A DNA stretch of 46,485 nucleotides from an uncultured marine group III euryarchaeote (GCA_902533295.1 CACALG010000003.1:1-46485), one strand, 5' to 3'; positions 1-8,129 are shown, numbered from the stretch's first letter. The notes: generated from the letters alone by a model not told the origin. Numbers and translations are program-made.

Positions 1-390
1 TCTAATTCTATAATCACCTTTAACACCTAAATCTAAAGCAACCTTGCTAATATTTTTGTGGCTTTCTAAAAGAGCTTGAGATATAATCTCAGAAAAATCC
101 ATTAATTCATCTGACAACTTAATAATTGCAATATCTCCAAAAATATCAAATGCTCTGGGCGCTATCTCTTGGATTTCTAATGGCAATCTAAGCCTATAAT
201 CCCTAGATATCCTAGTTGCTTTAACTCCCTCACATTCTATTATGTCTCCATCAACTTCAAAATTTAATGGCCATAATATATATCCCTCTTTTTTTATAGG
301 TAAAAATGAAATATTTAAAGCTCGAGATTCTTCAAGAAAAGATTTAGCTTCCTGTGCTTTATTATCAGGTACTTTAAGGTGCTTAATCAA
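1..390 (-). CDS. trm5: tRNA (guanine37-N1)-methyltransferase Trm5, N-terminal part (cut by window edge)
   Basis: Class I SAM-dependent methyltransferase that makes m1G37 next to the anticodon, preventing frameshifts. The visible 130 codons match the N-terminal D1/D2 region of archaeal Trm5: a run FDIFGDIAIIKL near residue 80, then SKVALDLGVKGDYRIR at the window edge, which corresponds to the family's G-x-[FY]-R signature. The catalytic Rossmann domain lies beyond base 1. The frame is closed by a TAA at 393-391, so the first possible start is TTG at 390-388; no ATG or GTG occurs nearby. The gene therefore overlaps the end of gcvH by 8 bases and is probably translationally coupled to it. The identification rests on this N-terminal part alone. 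Confidence 0.72.
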   Translation of the reverse strand, partial: MIKHLKVPDNKAQEAKSFLEESRALNISFLPIKKEGYILWPLNFEVDGDIIECEGVKATRISRDYRLRLPLEIQEIAPRAFDIFGDIAIIKLSDELMDFSEIISQALLESHKNISKVALDLGVKGDYRIR

Positions 391-760
391 TTATTTCTCT
401 ATAGGAATTGGAATCCAGTAAATTTTCTAATTCTTCATTGGGTTCAATGACTACCATCCAACCAAAATCATAAGGAGATTCATTAATTAGTTCAGGTGAT
501 TCCTCAAGTTTTGTATTCACTGAAATTATCTTGCCTGAAACTGGTGCATAGATATCACTTGCCGCTTTAACTGATTCGGCAACAGCCATAGTATCTCCTT
601 TTGAAATTTCTAAACCGATATCAGGCAATTCTACAAAAACAACATCAGAAAGTGCATCCTGAGCGTGATCTGTTATGCCAACCTTAGCATTACCATCCTC
701 TTGTAAACTGACCCATTCATGCTCTTTAGTATACGATAGATTCTCAGGTATTTCGCTCAT
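383..760 (-). CDS. gcvH: Glycine cleavage system H protein
   Basis: Lipoyl carrier protein that shuttles the aminomethyl group between the P, T and L proteins of the glycine cleavage system in the cytoplasm. At 125 residues it has the normal family length. The start SYTKEHEWV and the lipoylation site ESVKAASDIYAP are typical; the lipoyl lysine should be K65. Its ATG overlaps the gcvT stop by 4 bases (757-760), so the two are cotranscribed. No P protein or lipoate-attachment enzyme is visible in the window. Confidence 0.96.
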   Translation of the reverse strand: MSEIPENLSYTKEHEWVSLQEDGNAKVGITDHAQDALSDVVFVELPDIGLEISKGDTMAVAESVKAASDIYAPVSGKIISVNTKLEESPELINESPYDFGWMVVIEPNEELENLLDSNSYREIID

Positions 761-1794
761 AGGAATGGCATTCGCACCACGCGCCCATTTAAGTGATTAC
801 CGCGTACTTCTACTGTTACAGATTCACCAATATCTAAGTCAAGATATGCCATGCCTATTCCCTTTCTGATTGATGGAGATAATGTACCACTAGTAAGAGA
901 AGAAACTTTTTCGCCTTGATAAAAAACCGAATTACCTGGCCTAATAATTCCCCTATCTTCTATCAAAATTCCTCTTAATTTAGAATAATGACGTTTTTTA
1001 ATATCCAATAAAGCGTCTTTACCAATGAAATCATGATTCCAATCAATAACCCAAGAATATCCTGTCTCAATAGTTGTTTGACTTCCATTAAAATCTTGGC
1101 CCGATAATAAATATCCTTTCTCTAGACGAAGTGTGTCACGTGCTCCTAAACCAATAGGCACTGCACCCATTTCAACTAATGCTTCCCAATGATCTATGAC
1201 TTCACTCAATGGACCTATAATCTCACACCCCTTTTCACCAGTATAACCAGTCCCACTAACAATAGTTTTATCAAAAGTTACCAATTGAAATGAACCTACT
1301 GTTGTGTTAAGATGCTGACCCAAAAGTCTTGGAGCATCAGGACCTTGTAAAGCTAAACAAAAATAATCGTTTGACAGATTCTCAAGGGAAACATCAAAAT
1401 CACTTGAATTAGACAAAAGCCAATCATATATCTTATCTACCCTTGAAGCATTAGGCACCAACATGTAATTATCATCTGATAAAGTATAAACAATGGTATC
1501 ATCAATAATAGTCCCATCCTTATTCAAAATGTGACAATATCTACAATCTCCTTTCTTCTGCCTGCTCATGTCCCAAGTAGTAACATACGAAAGAAAGGCA
1601 ACTGTTTCTTTACCTTGTATAAATATTTGACCCATGTGAGAAACATCAAATATACCTACATTTTCTCTAACAGATTTGTGCTCAGAAAGTATACTTGTAT
1701 ATTGTATTGGCATTTCCCAACCTGCAAAATCAACTATTTTCGCCCCACTTTCTTTGTGATGATTGAAAAGCGGAGTTTGATTGAGACTCATCAT
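757..1794 (-). CDS. gcvT: Glycine cleavage system T protein (aminomethyltransferase)
   Basis: Tetrahydrofolate-dependent aminomethyltransferase that releases ammonia and 5,10-methylene-THF from the aminomethyl-lipoyl H protein. The 345-residue protein covers the GcvT fold: an N-terminal FAGWEMPIQY block, the VSHMGQIFI and GYTGEKGCEI segments, a GARDTLRLEKGYLL block near residue 230, and a C-terminal barrel ending RMPFL. Two consecutive ATG codons open the frame (1794 and 1791); either may be used. It heads a gcvT-gcvH-trm5 run. A possible TATA element (CTTATGG, read on the minus strand at 1820-1814) lies about 23 bases upstream, which would give a leaderless mRNA. Confidence 0.95.
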   Translation of the reverse strand: MMSLNQTPLFNHHKESGAKIVDFAGWEMPIQYTSILSEHKSVRENVGIFDVSHMGQIFIQGKETVAFLSYVTTWDMSRQKKGDCRYCHILNKDGTIIDDTIVYTLSDDNYMLVPNASRVDKIYDWLLSNSSDFDVSLENLSNDYFCLALQGPDAPRLLGQHLNTTVGSFQLVTFDKTIVSGTGYTGEKGCEIIGPLSEVIDHWEALVEMGAVPIGLGARDTLRLEKGYLLSGQDFNGSQTTIETGYSWVIDWNHDFIGKDALLDIKKRHYSKLRGILIEDRGIIRPGNSVFYQGEKVSSLTSGTLSPSIRKGIGMAYLDLDIGESVTVEVRGNHLNGRVVRMPFL

Positions 1795-1835
1795 TACTGA
1801 GATGGAAAGGGCGCCATAAGGGCTAGGGCGACAAT

Positions 1836-1845
1836 CTTATATGGG
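1836..1845 (+). promoter_or_regulatory. TATA element of the aIF1A unit
   Basis: CTTATATGGG lies about 24 bases before the GTG start at 1865, the spacing expected for an archaeal TATA box followed by a leaderless transcript. The same core, CTTATATGGG, precedes purE at 8150. Confidence 0.6.
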
Positions 1846-1864
1846 AACTGTTTAGAACGCGAGT

Positions 1865-2269
1865 GTGACGTCGTCAGAAGATGAACAAGTGCAAGAGACT
1901 TCCGAAGAAGAAGAAGTGAAAGTGAAAAAAGTAGAAAATAAAAAATCAAAGAAAGGTCAAAATCAGGAAAATGAAGCAAATTTAAGAGTCACACTACCTT
2001 ACAAACCAAAAGGTGAAATGTTTGCTGTTGCAGAAACTTTTCAAGGTGGATCTAGATTACAATTAATTTGTGAAGATGGGGAAAGAAGAATGGGACGTAT
2101 TCCTGGTAAATTAAGAAGGAGAATGTGGGTTAGAGAAAACGATCTTTTGATAGTTGTTCCATGGTCTTTCCAGGATAGTAAAGCTGATGTAAAATTTAGA
2201 TATACTCCTACCCAAACATCAAACTTGAAGCGCAGAGGTAAAATTCCTGAAATATTAGATATCTATTAA
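1865..2269 (+). CDS. eif1A: Translation initiation factor 1A (aIF1A)
   Basis: OB-fold initiation factor that binds the small-subunit A site and stimulates initiator tRNA delivery. The 134-residue protein has an acidic and lysine-rich N-terminal tail (residues 1-38), then the OB fold with LRVTLPYKPKGEMFAVAE, the RNA-binding segment GKLRRRMWVRENDLLIV and the C-terminal strand. The N-terminal tail is longer than in most archaeal aIF1A. The start is GTG at 1865, chosen because the TATA element sits at leaderless spacing. Its TAA shares a base with the ATG of the RIO1 gene (TAATG). Confidence 0.95.
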   Translation: MTSSEDEQVQETSEEEEVKVKKVENKKSKKGQNQENEANLRVTLPYKPKGEMFAVAETFQGGSRLQLICEDGERRMGRIPGKLRRRMWVRENDLLIVVPWSFQDSKADVKFRYTPTQTSNLKRRGKIPEILDIY

Positions 2270-3006
2270 TGAGAAATAATGTAGAAACCTTGGACTGGAA
2301 TTTAGGAAATATTAATGATTCTAAAGGTAAAGATGGAAGAAAAACTATAGATGATGTTTTTGATGAAGCTACTCTAAAAAATATTCAGCAATTATTCAGT
2401 AGAGGAATTATTTCTACTTTAGAGAATATTATAGCAACTGGTAAAGAAGCAAATATTTTTCGTGCAAAGACTATTGATGGACGAAATCGGGCGGTGAAGA
2501 TTTACCGTTTAAATACTGCAACTTTTCGTAAACTAGAAAAATATATTGATGGCGATCCTAGATTCAAAAATAGTGGAAATAATCCAAGAGAAAGAGTTTT
2601 TACTTGGGCGCAAAAAGAATACAAGAATTTACACTCAATGATAGCTGGAGGTGCAAACGTCCCCAAACCATATCATGTTCATAAAAATATTGTAGTAATG
2701 CAATATCTTGGTTGGAGATATAGACCCTATCCTATAGTCAAAGATTTGATTCCTGATAATCCAGAAAAATTTTTGGGTTACCTATTGGAATCAATAAGAT
2801 CATACCGTTCGATGAATTTGAGTCATGGTGACCTCAGTGAATACAATATCCTTAATGTAAGAGAGAAACCACAAATAATTGATGTAGGACAAGCCGTACC
2901 AAAAGAACATCCTATGTATGATGAACTGCATAAAAGAGACATGAAAAATATGTATAGATTTTGGAAAAAATATATCCAAGGGCTAAATTTGGAGGATTTG
3001 AAATAG
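2269..3006 (+). CDS. rio1: RIO1-type serine/threonine protein kinase
   Basis: Atypical kinase/ATPase of small-subunit ribosome maturation. Visible motifs: a nucleotide-binding loop TGKEANIF (57-64), the ATP-anchoring lysine in AVKIYR (K77), the catalytic loop HGDLSEYNIL (D188, N193) and the metal-binding loop IIDVGQAV (D205). RIO1 members usually read IDVSQ, so the serine is a glycine here. The 245-residue length is normal for an archaeal RIO1, and the N-terminal winged helix of RIO2 is absent. It sits between aIF1A and a Pno1-like KH protein, and its stop overlaps that start by one base. The grouping points to 30S biogenesis. Confidence 0.93.
   Translation: MRNNVETLDWNLGNINDSKGKDGRKTIDDVFDEATLKNIQQLFSRGIISTLENIIATGKEANIFRAKTIDGRNRAVKIYRLNTATFRKLEKYIDGDPRFKNSGNNPRERVFTWAQKEYKNLHSMIAGGANVPKPYHVHKNIVVMQYLGWRYRPYPIVKDLIPDNPEKFLGYLLESIRSYRSMNLSHGDLSEYNILNVREKPQIIDVGQAVPKEHPMYDELHKRDMKNMYRFWKKYIQGLNLEDLK
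2991..2997 (+). promoter_or_regulatory. Shine-Dalgarno motif fixing the KH-protein start
   Basis: GGAGGAT lies inside the end of the RIO1 gene, 10 bases before GTG at 3006. It supports that GTG rather than the in-frame ATG at 2961. Confidence 0.6.
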
Positions 3007-3527
3007 TGGATTACGTCAAAATCCCTCTTTCAAGAGTAGGAGCTATAATTGGGCCAAAAGGTGAAACAAAAAAAAAGATTGAGGATTTGAGTGGTTGTGA
3101 AATTAATATCGATTCTGATGAAGGTATAATAGAGATAAAATCTAAAAATGTAAAGGATCCGCTCAGAAATTTACAGTTAATCAGTACTGCAAAAGCAATT
3201 GGAAGAGGATTCACACCTGAAAAGGCAATCCAACTTCTAGAAATGGAATATTACCTGGAAATTGTTGATATCAGAGATTATGTTGGAAGATCAAAGAAAA
3301 GATTAGCAACCATAAGAGGCAGAATAATTGGAAAAGCTGGAAAGACTAGAAAAATTATTGAGGATATGACTGGGGCCGATTTAGCAATTCAAGGACATAC
3401 TGTTTCAGTAATCTCAGATTTAGAAGGATTAGAGGCCGCAAAAGTTGCAATATCTATGGTTTTAGCAGGTTCTGAACATGGTGCCGTATACAAATATTTA
3501 GAAAGCTTCAGAAGACGTCTTAGATAA
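3006..3527 (+). CDS. KH-domain RNA-binding protein, archaeal Pno1/Dim2 homologue
   Basis: Two KH domains in tandem form a protein of 173 residues. The first GxxG loop is IIGPKG (14-19) and the second IIGKAGKTRKIIED (107-120), as in the universal archaeal KH protein related to eukaryotic Pno1/Dim2, which binds the 3' end of small-subunit rRNA. The open frame reaches back to an ATG at 2961, but that would overlap RIO1 by 46 bases. GTG at 3006 shares one base with the RIO1 stop, follows a GGAGG motif, and yields the family-typical start MDYVKIPLSRVGAIIG. The RIO1-KH order is common in archaea and suggests joint action on 30S maturation. Confidence 0.92.
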   Translation: MDYVKIPLSRVGAIIGPKGETKKKIEDLSGCEINIDSDEGIIEIKSKNVKDPLRNLQLISTAKAIGRGFTPEKAIQLLEMEYYLEIVDIRDYVGRSKKRLATIRGRIIGKAGKTRKIIEDMTGADLAIQGHTVSVISDLEGLEAAKVAISMVLAGSEHGAVYKYLESFRRRLR

Positions 3528-3564
3528 CTTTTTCCAAAGTATTTCATAAAGGTTGCTGCTTAAT

Positions 3565-3573
3565 TTTATATAT
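3565..3573 (+). promoter_or_regulatory. TATA element upstream of the RNase Z-like unit
   Basis: TTTATATAT within a T/A-rich run (3561-3575). A transcript starting about 25 bases downstream would begin near 3595-3602 and carry a leader of about 120 bases before 3721, unlike most units in this window. Confidence 0.5.
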
Positions 3574-3601
3574 TTGGGGTGTGTGTAAAGAATACCAATT
3601 C

Positions 3602-3637
3602 ATGCAAATTTTACGATTTGCAGTTCTTGTAAGGTGA
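3602..3637 (+). CDS. Possible 11-residue leader ORF
   Basis: ATG at 3602 opens MQILRFAVLVR and stops at TGA 3635-3637. Its only support is its position close to the predicted transcription start; its stop lies within the Shine-Dalgarno-like AAGGTGA of the next small ORF. It may be chance. Confidence 0.2.
   Translation: MQILRFAVLVR
3631..3637 (+). promoter_or_regulatory. Shine-Dalgarno-like motif before the 26-residue ORF
   Basis: AAGGTGA, with GGTGA complementary to the usual 16S 3' end, lies 6 bases before ATG 3644. A second motif, GAGAGG (3709-3714), precedes ATG 3721 of the following gene. Confidence 0.4.
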
Positions 3638-3643
3638 AAAATA

Positions 3644-3724
3644 ATGAAAACGAACAACGTTTTGAATGATGTAAAAAAAGTAAGCATTATACGAAGTGAT
3701 TTGAATGAGAGGTTATATTCATGA
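3644..3724 (+). CDS. Possible 26-residue small protein coupled to the RNase Z-like gene
   Basis: ATG 3644 to TGA 3724 encodes MKTNNVLNDVKKVSIIRSDL and six further residues ending RLYS. It has a Shine-Dalgarno-like motif at good spacing, and its TGA overlaps the next ATG as ATGA, the same coupling used by real genes here. It could be a genuine small protein or a leader peptide that controls the downstream gene. I recognise no family, and chance cannot be excluded. Confidence 0.4.
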   Translation: MKTNNVLNDVKKVSIIRSDLNERLYS

Positions 3725-4497
3725 AAATTACTTTTTTGGGTGTTGGCGAGGCATTTGACGAAGACTATACACATACTTGTATCTTAGTGGAAGCGGCCGG
3801 AAGAAGAATGTTAGTTGATTGTGGAGCGACAGCTCCGCCATCTGTATGGCATCAATCAAAAAGACCGGACTATCTTGATGGAATATTTATTTCACATTTT
3901 CACGCAGATCATGTTTTTGGATTGCCTGCACTAATGAAAAGAATGGAAGAAGATGGTAGAACTAGGCCATTCTATTTGTTCGGACCTGTTGGAACTCAAC
4001 GAAATGTTGAGCGTTTAATGGAAGTTGCATATCCTGGAATGGTTGCTCATCTCCCATTTACTCTAAGATTTAGAGAATTACAGCGTTCGCATCGTTGGGA
4101 TGATTGGAACCTAAGAGTAGTTAATACTAGACATACTGTTCAGAATCTTGGATTGAGATTAGAAGCTGGAAGTCCTACCAAAGTTTTCTGTTACTCTGGA
4201 GATGGAATGTTCACTCCAACTGCATCAAAACTTTACACAAATTCTGATTTGCTAGTACATGATGCATACACTATGGATGGAACTGTTGTAAATCCAAGAG
4301 GTGAGACAATTAATATCGGAACAAAAACTCATTGTTCTGTACAACAATTAGAAAGATTAGATGATATGGCAAGACCAAAAAAGATGGCATTGATACATCT
4401 CAATCGAACTTTACGTAAAGACAAAGCGGACATTCTAAAGAAATATAAGCAAAGAAGATGGATTATCCCCGAACCTAGGGATGTAATCGAACTTTAG
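3721..4497 (+). CDS. Metallo-beta-lactamase-fold hydrolase, RNase Z-like
   Basis: A 258-residue zinc hydrolase of the metallo-beta-lactamase fold. Ligands seen: HFHADH (H59, H61, D63, H64), H138, the bridging aspartate in YSGDG (D161), and H226 in the last strand; H180 and H204 are further candidates. The order and the ISHFHADHVFGLPAL block resemble tRNase Z, which removes tRNA 3' trailers, but the family's usual SGDTRP reads SGDGMF here and an exosite arm is not obvious. It may therefore be a paralogue acting on another phosphodiester. It starts inside the ATGA overlap with the small ORF, and its TAG abuts the next gene. Confidence 0.78.
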   Translation: MKITFLGVGEAFDEDYTHTCILVEAAGRRMLVDCGATAPPSVWHQSKRPDYLDGIFISHFHADHVFGLPALMKRMEEDGRTRPFYLFGPVGTQRNVERLMEVAYPGMVAHLPFTLRFRELQRSHRWDDWNLRVVNTRHTVQNLGLRLEAGSPTKVFCYSGDGMFTPTASKLYTNSDLLVHDAYTMDGTVVNPRGETINIGTKTHCSVQQLERLDDMARPKKMALIHLNRTLRKDKADILKKYKQRRWIIPEPRDVIEL

Positions 4498-4857
4498 ATG
4501 CATAGATTAGTACAAACTATACGATTTGAATCTGCACGTAAACTTACAAAGGTTCCAAAAGGACATCCATGTAGTAATTTGTATGGCTTGGCCTTCAAAC
4601 TAGAAATACATTTAGAGGGTGAAATGAGTCATTCAACCGGTTTTGTTATAGATTTTAATACGATTGAAAAAGAATTTGATTCAATTAGGAAACAGTTAGA
4701 TCATAACTATCTGAATGATATAAAAGGTTTAGAAAATCCAACAAGTGAGATTTTAGTTGAATGGATATGGAATAAGCTAAAACCAAAATTAGAAGGACTC
4801 GTAAAACTTGTATTATGGGAAAATGAAGTCTCGAGAGTTGAATTTAAGGGAACTTAA
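4498..4857 (+). CDS. QueD/6-pyruvoyltetrahydropterin synthase-like protein lacking the zinc histidines
   Basis: A tunnelling-fold (T-fold) protein of 119 residues. QueD normally makes 6-carboxytetrahydropterin for 7-deazaguanine (queuosine/archaeosine) synthesis. Retained features: C25 in GHPCSNL, the D68-H69 pair in LDHNYL, the substrate motif PTSEILVEW (81-89) and the late glutamate E108. The three zinc histidines are not seen: the FxxAH histidine is R14, and the HGH pair is Y29-G30-L31. The protein may be inactive, use another metal site, or have a different role. It begins directly after the RNase Z-like stop (TAGATG) and overlaps the convergent protease gene by 4 bases. Confidence 0.75.
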   Translation: MHRLVQTIRFESARKLTKVPKGHPCSNLYGLAFKLEIHLEGEMSHSTGFVIDFNTIEKEFDSIRKQLDHNYLNDIKGLENPTSEILVEWIWNKLKPKLEGLVKLVLWENEVSRVEFKGT

Positions 4858-7800
4858 GGCCTACGCCAAATTGAAATTAAACCAATAGTTGAGATTACAG
4901 AGACTAAATTCAAAGCTGGGAGTGGTGAAGATTCAGTAGGTTGTTCATTAACTAACAATATCGTTATCTGTACCGAAACCATATCTGAGCCTCCATTAGA
5001 ATCTGAAACTGTGAGGGTTATCAAATGAACACCATCACTCAAGAAACTTTCTGCAAAAAAGCTAGGCGTTGTATAAATTTCTCCATCTAAACTACTCGAC
5101 CAAGTAAAAAGTAATTCATCTCCATCCATGTCTATAGAACCTTGAGATGAAAATTGAATTAGGTGATTTGTGTCAAACGTACTTCCTGTTTGAGGAGAAT
5201 TAATGACTGCTACAGGATTATTATTCTCTGGCTTGTCAATAATTCTTATAGTTAAACTATCTGCTGAGGATGATCTAACTCCTTCATCGTCTTCGACATA
5301 CAGTTCCACTATGTAGTCACCAGGTTCTTCATAGTAATATTCTACCCAAGATTGAGTAATCCAATCCGTCTCTTTTGAATCACCAAAATTAAACTGATAT
5401 TTAGTAACTTGAGAATCATCTGTGGAAGTATTTCCTGAAAAAATTATTTTTTCATTAACATATAGTTCATTGAAATTTGAATTCAATGAAGCTGTAGGTC
5501 TTCTATTAGCACCATCATTAGTAACCTCAACTTCCACTCTATATATTGATGAATAATTAAGTCCATCAAATGAACGAGCTTCTATTGTGTAACGTCCGTT
5601 AAGATCCTCACTAGTATTCCATGCCCATGCCCAATTCTGAAATCCATTCGCTCTTTCCCAATCTTTAGGTGCAATTCTTACTTCTACTTTTTCAATATCA
5701 TTATTATCGCTAGCAGTACCTTTAACAACAACTAAATTAGAAACAATCTCATTTTGATATGGCTCCGTTATAAAAACAATTGGAAGTTGAGAATCTACGA
5801 AACCTCTAACTTGGACTTGAATCTGAGCCTCATGGTTTGTCTCATCCTCATCCTGAGGACTAATTTCAGTAATCTTCACTGCTATTTCATGAAGCCCCTC
5901 TTCAGCAACCCATTTGGATTGAATATTAACGGCCTCATTCGAATCTAACTTTTCTGAGGAGGAAATTGTCTGATAAAGCTCATTATCATTATAAAATTCG
6001 ACATGGAATTTCTTAGCAGGTCCTGGTCCTTGATTGACTATTCGAGCAGTCACAGATACTTCCTGTCCTTCAGAAAGTGTAGTGGGTAATAGAATTTCTT
6101 CAACAAATAAATCCGGGAGATCGGTGAATGAAGAAACTGTCATTTCTTGAGTTTGTGCTTGCATATCATTCAAAAAATATTCCACGTTTACATCAATAGT
6201 ATCATCAAAATTAGGTGCTTCAATATCAAATTTAAATTCTGGAAAGCTAGTCACAATTGTCCCTGAACTCAACTGTGCACTATAATTGAATGTGGCTTCG
6301 AGAATCCACTTGTCATCAACTTCAGATACAATTTTTAAGCCTGAATCTGCCTCAACACCATTACCCTCATTGGCATCAACAGAAAACTTTGATGGTTTTG
6401 GCCAAGAACTTGAATATTTTGCAACTATTCGAATTTCATCAGGGATTTGGCTTCCTGTAACAAAATTCTGAATAGTACCACCATCCTTTCCTCTATTTGT
6501 GTACTCTGTCATTGTATGCTCCATTGAAGCTGTAAATGTTTCATTTGTTTGCGTTTGAATACCTAAGGTACCCTCTAAATCTGTAGAAGACAAATCTTGG
6601 GAACGAGAAACTGCACCAATTAATTCAACAGTTCCCCAACCATAACAATTGTTAGGTGTGAATAATTCTCCACAGTCTATGTCTAGTGGGATTTTATGAT
6701 CACTAGTTTCTCTTAGAATTTGCTTAACATAATCTGAATCTGAAGTCGGTGCAACATTAGGATTTGCTTGAATCATTAATGCAGCAACGCCTGCAACATG
6801 TGGTGTTGCCATTGATGTTCCAGAATAGGATACATAACCATCACCTGAACCTGCACTTGCTGACATTATAGCCCCACCTGGAGCCATAACGTCGGGTTTT
6901 AGTCTTCCATCTCCTGTAGGTCCTCTGGAAGAATAAATTTCCCTATTGTGATCATCATTAACAGACCCTACAGTTATTGCCTTGACACTGTCGCCAGGAT
7001 ATGACGCTGATGCAGGATGTGCTGCAATACCTAAGTTACCATTTCCGATGGCGACTACCGTTACTATACCTGCTTCAACTGCAACGTCAAGAGCCTGAGA
7101 AATTGATGAATCACCGTTATTTGTAGCACCTGGAATTACTATTGGGCCTCCTAAGGATAATGACATCACATCTATTGAGAATCTTTCTTTATTTTCTATG
7201 GTCCAATCAACAGCCCTTAGCAAATCCCCTTCATCTCCTGAACCCCCATCTAAAGCAATAACTCCAACTAAATTTGCTTGAGGTGCAACACCTGCATAAT
7301 TCCCACTGGGGCCACCAGTACCTGCTGCAATACCTGCACAATGCGTTCCATGACTGCCTGAATCATGAGGTTGTTCATCAGGATATTCTTTATCGGTATT
7401 TGCATTGTAAAATGCTAACATACCATCAGAATCAACTGCAATCTTTGGATCATCAGTATCCGGATCATCATCCAAATCATCTAATGATTCATGATTAAAA
7501 TCAACACCAGTATCTAATATTGCAATCGTAGTATCTTCACCCCTAAAACCAAATTGATTCCAAATTACATCCGTTCCTATTGAATCAACACTGTTGTCCA
7601 ATGAGGGGTAAAATAATACATCTGCTTCTAACCAAGTTAATTCTGGTAAATATGTTACCTCAGGAACTTTTTCTATAGGAAGTACAAAACATACTGTATT
7701 AAATCTAGGAAAACTTGAAGTTATTTCACCACCTAATTGTTGAATAAAGTGATGATGATCTTTACTCAAATATTCAACCTGAGCAACCAAATTTATTTTT

Positions 7801-7991
7801 CCTTCGTCAGCAGGTGACAAACCCAATTCATAAGCTCTTTCAGGATTTTGATATACTAATTGCAACCTTATATCAACTAAATCTATGTTTTCTATAGGTA
7901 TAATTTCAGGTTCCTCTGATGTTTGAACAAGTGGACTGAATATTGATGCCAAGAAAATGGCAGATATCAAATAATAAAGGGAACGAGTCAC
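4854..7991 (-). CDS. Secreted subtilisin-family (S8) protease with CARDB- and PKD-like domains
   Basis: Large extracellular protease, 1045 residues. A signal peptide (about 1-24) is followed by an inhibitor-I9-like propeptide (about 30-125) and the S8 catalytic domain (about 145-460) with D160 (ILDTGVD), H214 (HGTHCAG), oxyanion N317 and S393 (GTSMATPHVAG). Then come a CARDB-like segment (about 630-735), an Ig-like segment (about 740-830), and two PKD-like domains (about 830-915 and 925-1010). The last residues form a proline/serine stretch, a hydrophobic segment and a terminal arginine pair (1024-1045), resembling a sorting or anchoring tail. It probably degrades particulate protein at the cell surface. 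It is monocistronic; the tRNA lies upstream. Confidence 0.94.
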   Translation of the reverse strand: MTRSLYYLISAIFLASIFSPLVQTSEEPEIIPIENIDLVDIRLQLVYQNPERAYELGLSPADEGKINLVAQVEYLSKDHHHFIQQLGGEITSSFPRFNTVCFVLPIEKVPEVTYLPELTWLEADVLFYPSLDNSVDSIGTDVIWNQFGFRGEDTTIAILDTGVDFNHESLDDLDDDPDTDDPKIAVDSDGMLAFYNANTDKEYPDEQPHDSGSHGTHCAGIAAGTGGPSGNYAGVAPQANLVGVIALDGGSGDEGDLLRAVDWTIENKERFSIDVMSLSLGGPIVIPGATNNGDSSISQALDVAVEAGIVTVVAIGNGNLGIAAHPASASYPGDSVKAITVGSVNDDHNREIYSSRGPTGDGRLKPDVMAPGGAIMSASAGSGDGYVSYSGTSMATPHVAGVAALMIQANPNVAPTSDSDYVKQILRETSDHKIPLDIDCGELFTPNNCYGWGTVELIGAVSRSQDLSSTDLEGTLGIQTQTNETFTASMEHTMTEYTNRGKDGGTIQNFVTGSQIPDEIRIVAKYSSSWPKPSKFSVDANEGNGVEADSGLKIVSEVDDKWILEATFNYSAQLSSGTIVTSFPEFKFDIEAPNFDDTIDVNVEYFLNDMQAQTQEMTVSSFTDLPDLFVEEILLPTTLSEGQEVSVTARIVNQGPGPAKKFHVEFYNDNELYQTISSSEKLDSNEAVNIQSKWVAEEGLHEIAVKITEISPQDEDETNHEAQIQVQVRGFVDSQLPIVFITEPYQNEIVSNLVVVKGTASDNNDIEKVEVRIAPKDWERANGFQNWAWAWNTSEDLNGRYTIEARSFDGLNYSSIYRVEVEVTNDGANRRPTASLNSNFNELYVNEKIIFSGNTSTDDSQVTKYQFNFGDSKETDWITQSWVEYYYEEPGDYIVELYVEDDEGVRSSSADSLTIRIIDKPENNNPVAVINSPQTGSTFDTNHLIQFSSQGSIDMDGDELLFTWSSSLDGEIYTTPSFFAESFLSDGVHLITLTVSDSNGGSDMVSVQITILLVNEQPTESSPLPALNLVSVISTIGLISIWRRP

Positions 7992-8025
7992 AACTTCTTA
8001 CTGCGTATGCATTAAAAGAATATGG

Positions 8026-8098
8026 CGCCCAGACCGGGATTCGAACCCGGGTTTGAAGCTCCGCAGGCTTCTGTGATTCCAAGCTACACCATCCGGGC
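8026..8098 (-). tRNA. tRNA-Arg (anticodon GCG)
   Basis: Cloverleaf on the minus strand: acceptor GCCCGGA (8098-8092) pairs with TCTGGGC (8033-8027); the anticodon stem GAAGC/GCTTC encloses loop CTGCGGA (8066-8060), giving anticodon GCG for CGC/CGU codons; the T arm is CCGGG-TTCGAAT-CCCGG. The discriminator is G (8026), and CCA follows in the DNA (8025-8023). No intron is present. The D stem has one mismatch (13-22). Confidence 0.88.
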
Positions 8099-8120
8099 GC
8101 AACTGCGCACTGACGGCCTC

Positions 8121-8129
8121 TCTTAAAGA
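8121..8129 (-). promoter_or_regulatory. TATA element of the tRNA-Arg gene
   Basis: Read on the minus strand, TCTTTAAGA ends 23 bases before the tRNA 5' end at 8098, the usual archaeal spacing. Confidence 0.5.

Noticed and set aside
3670-3720. Possible C/D box guide RNA (ATGATGT)
   Set aside because: No convincing D box or paired C'/D' motif follows; the small-ORF reading fits better.
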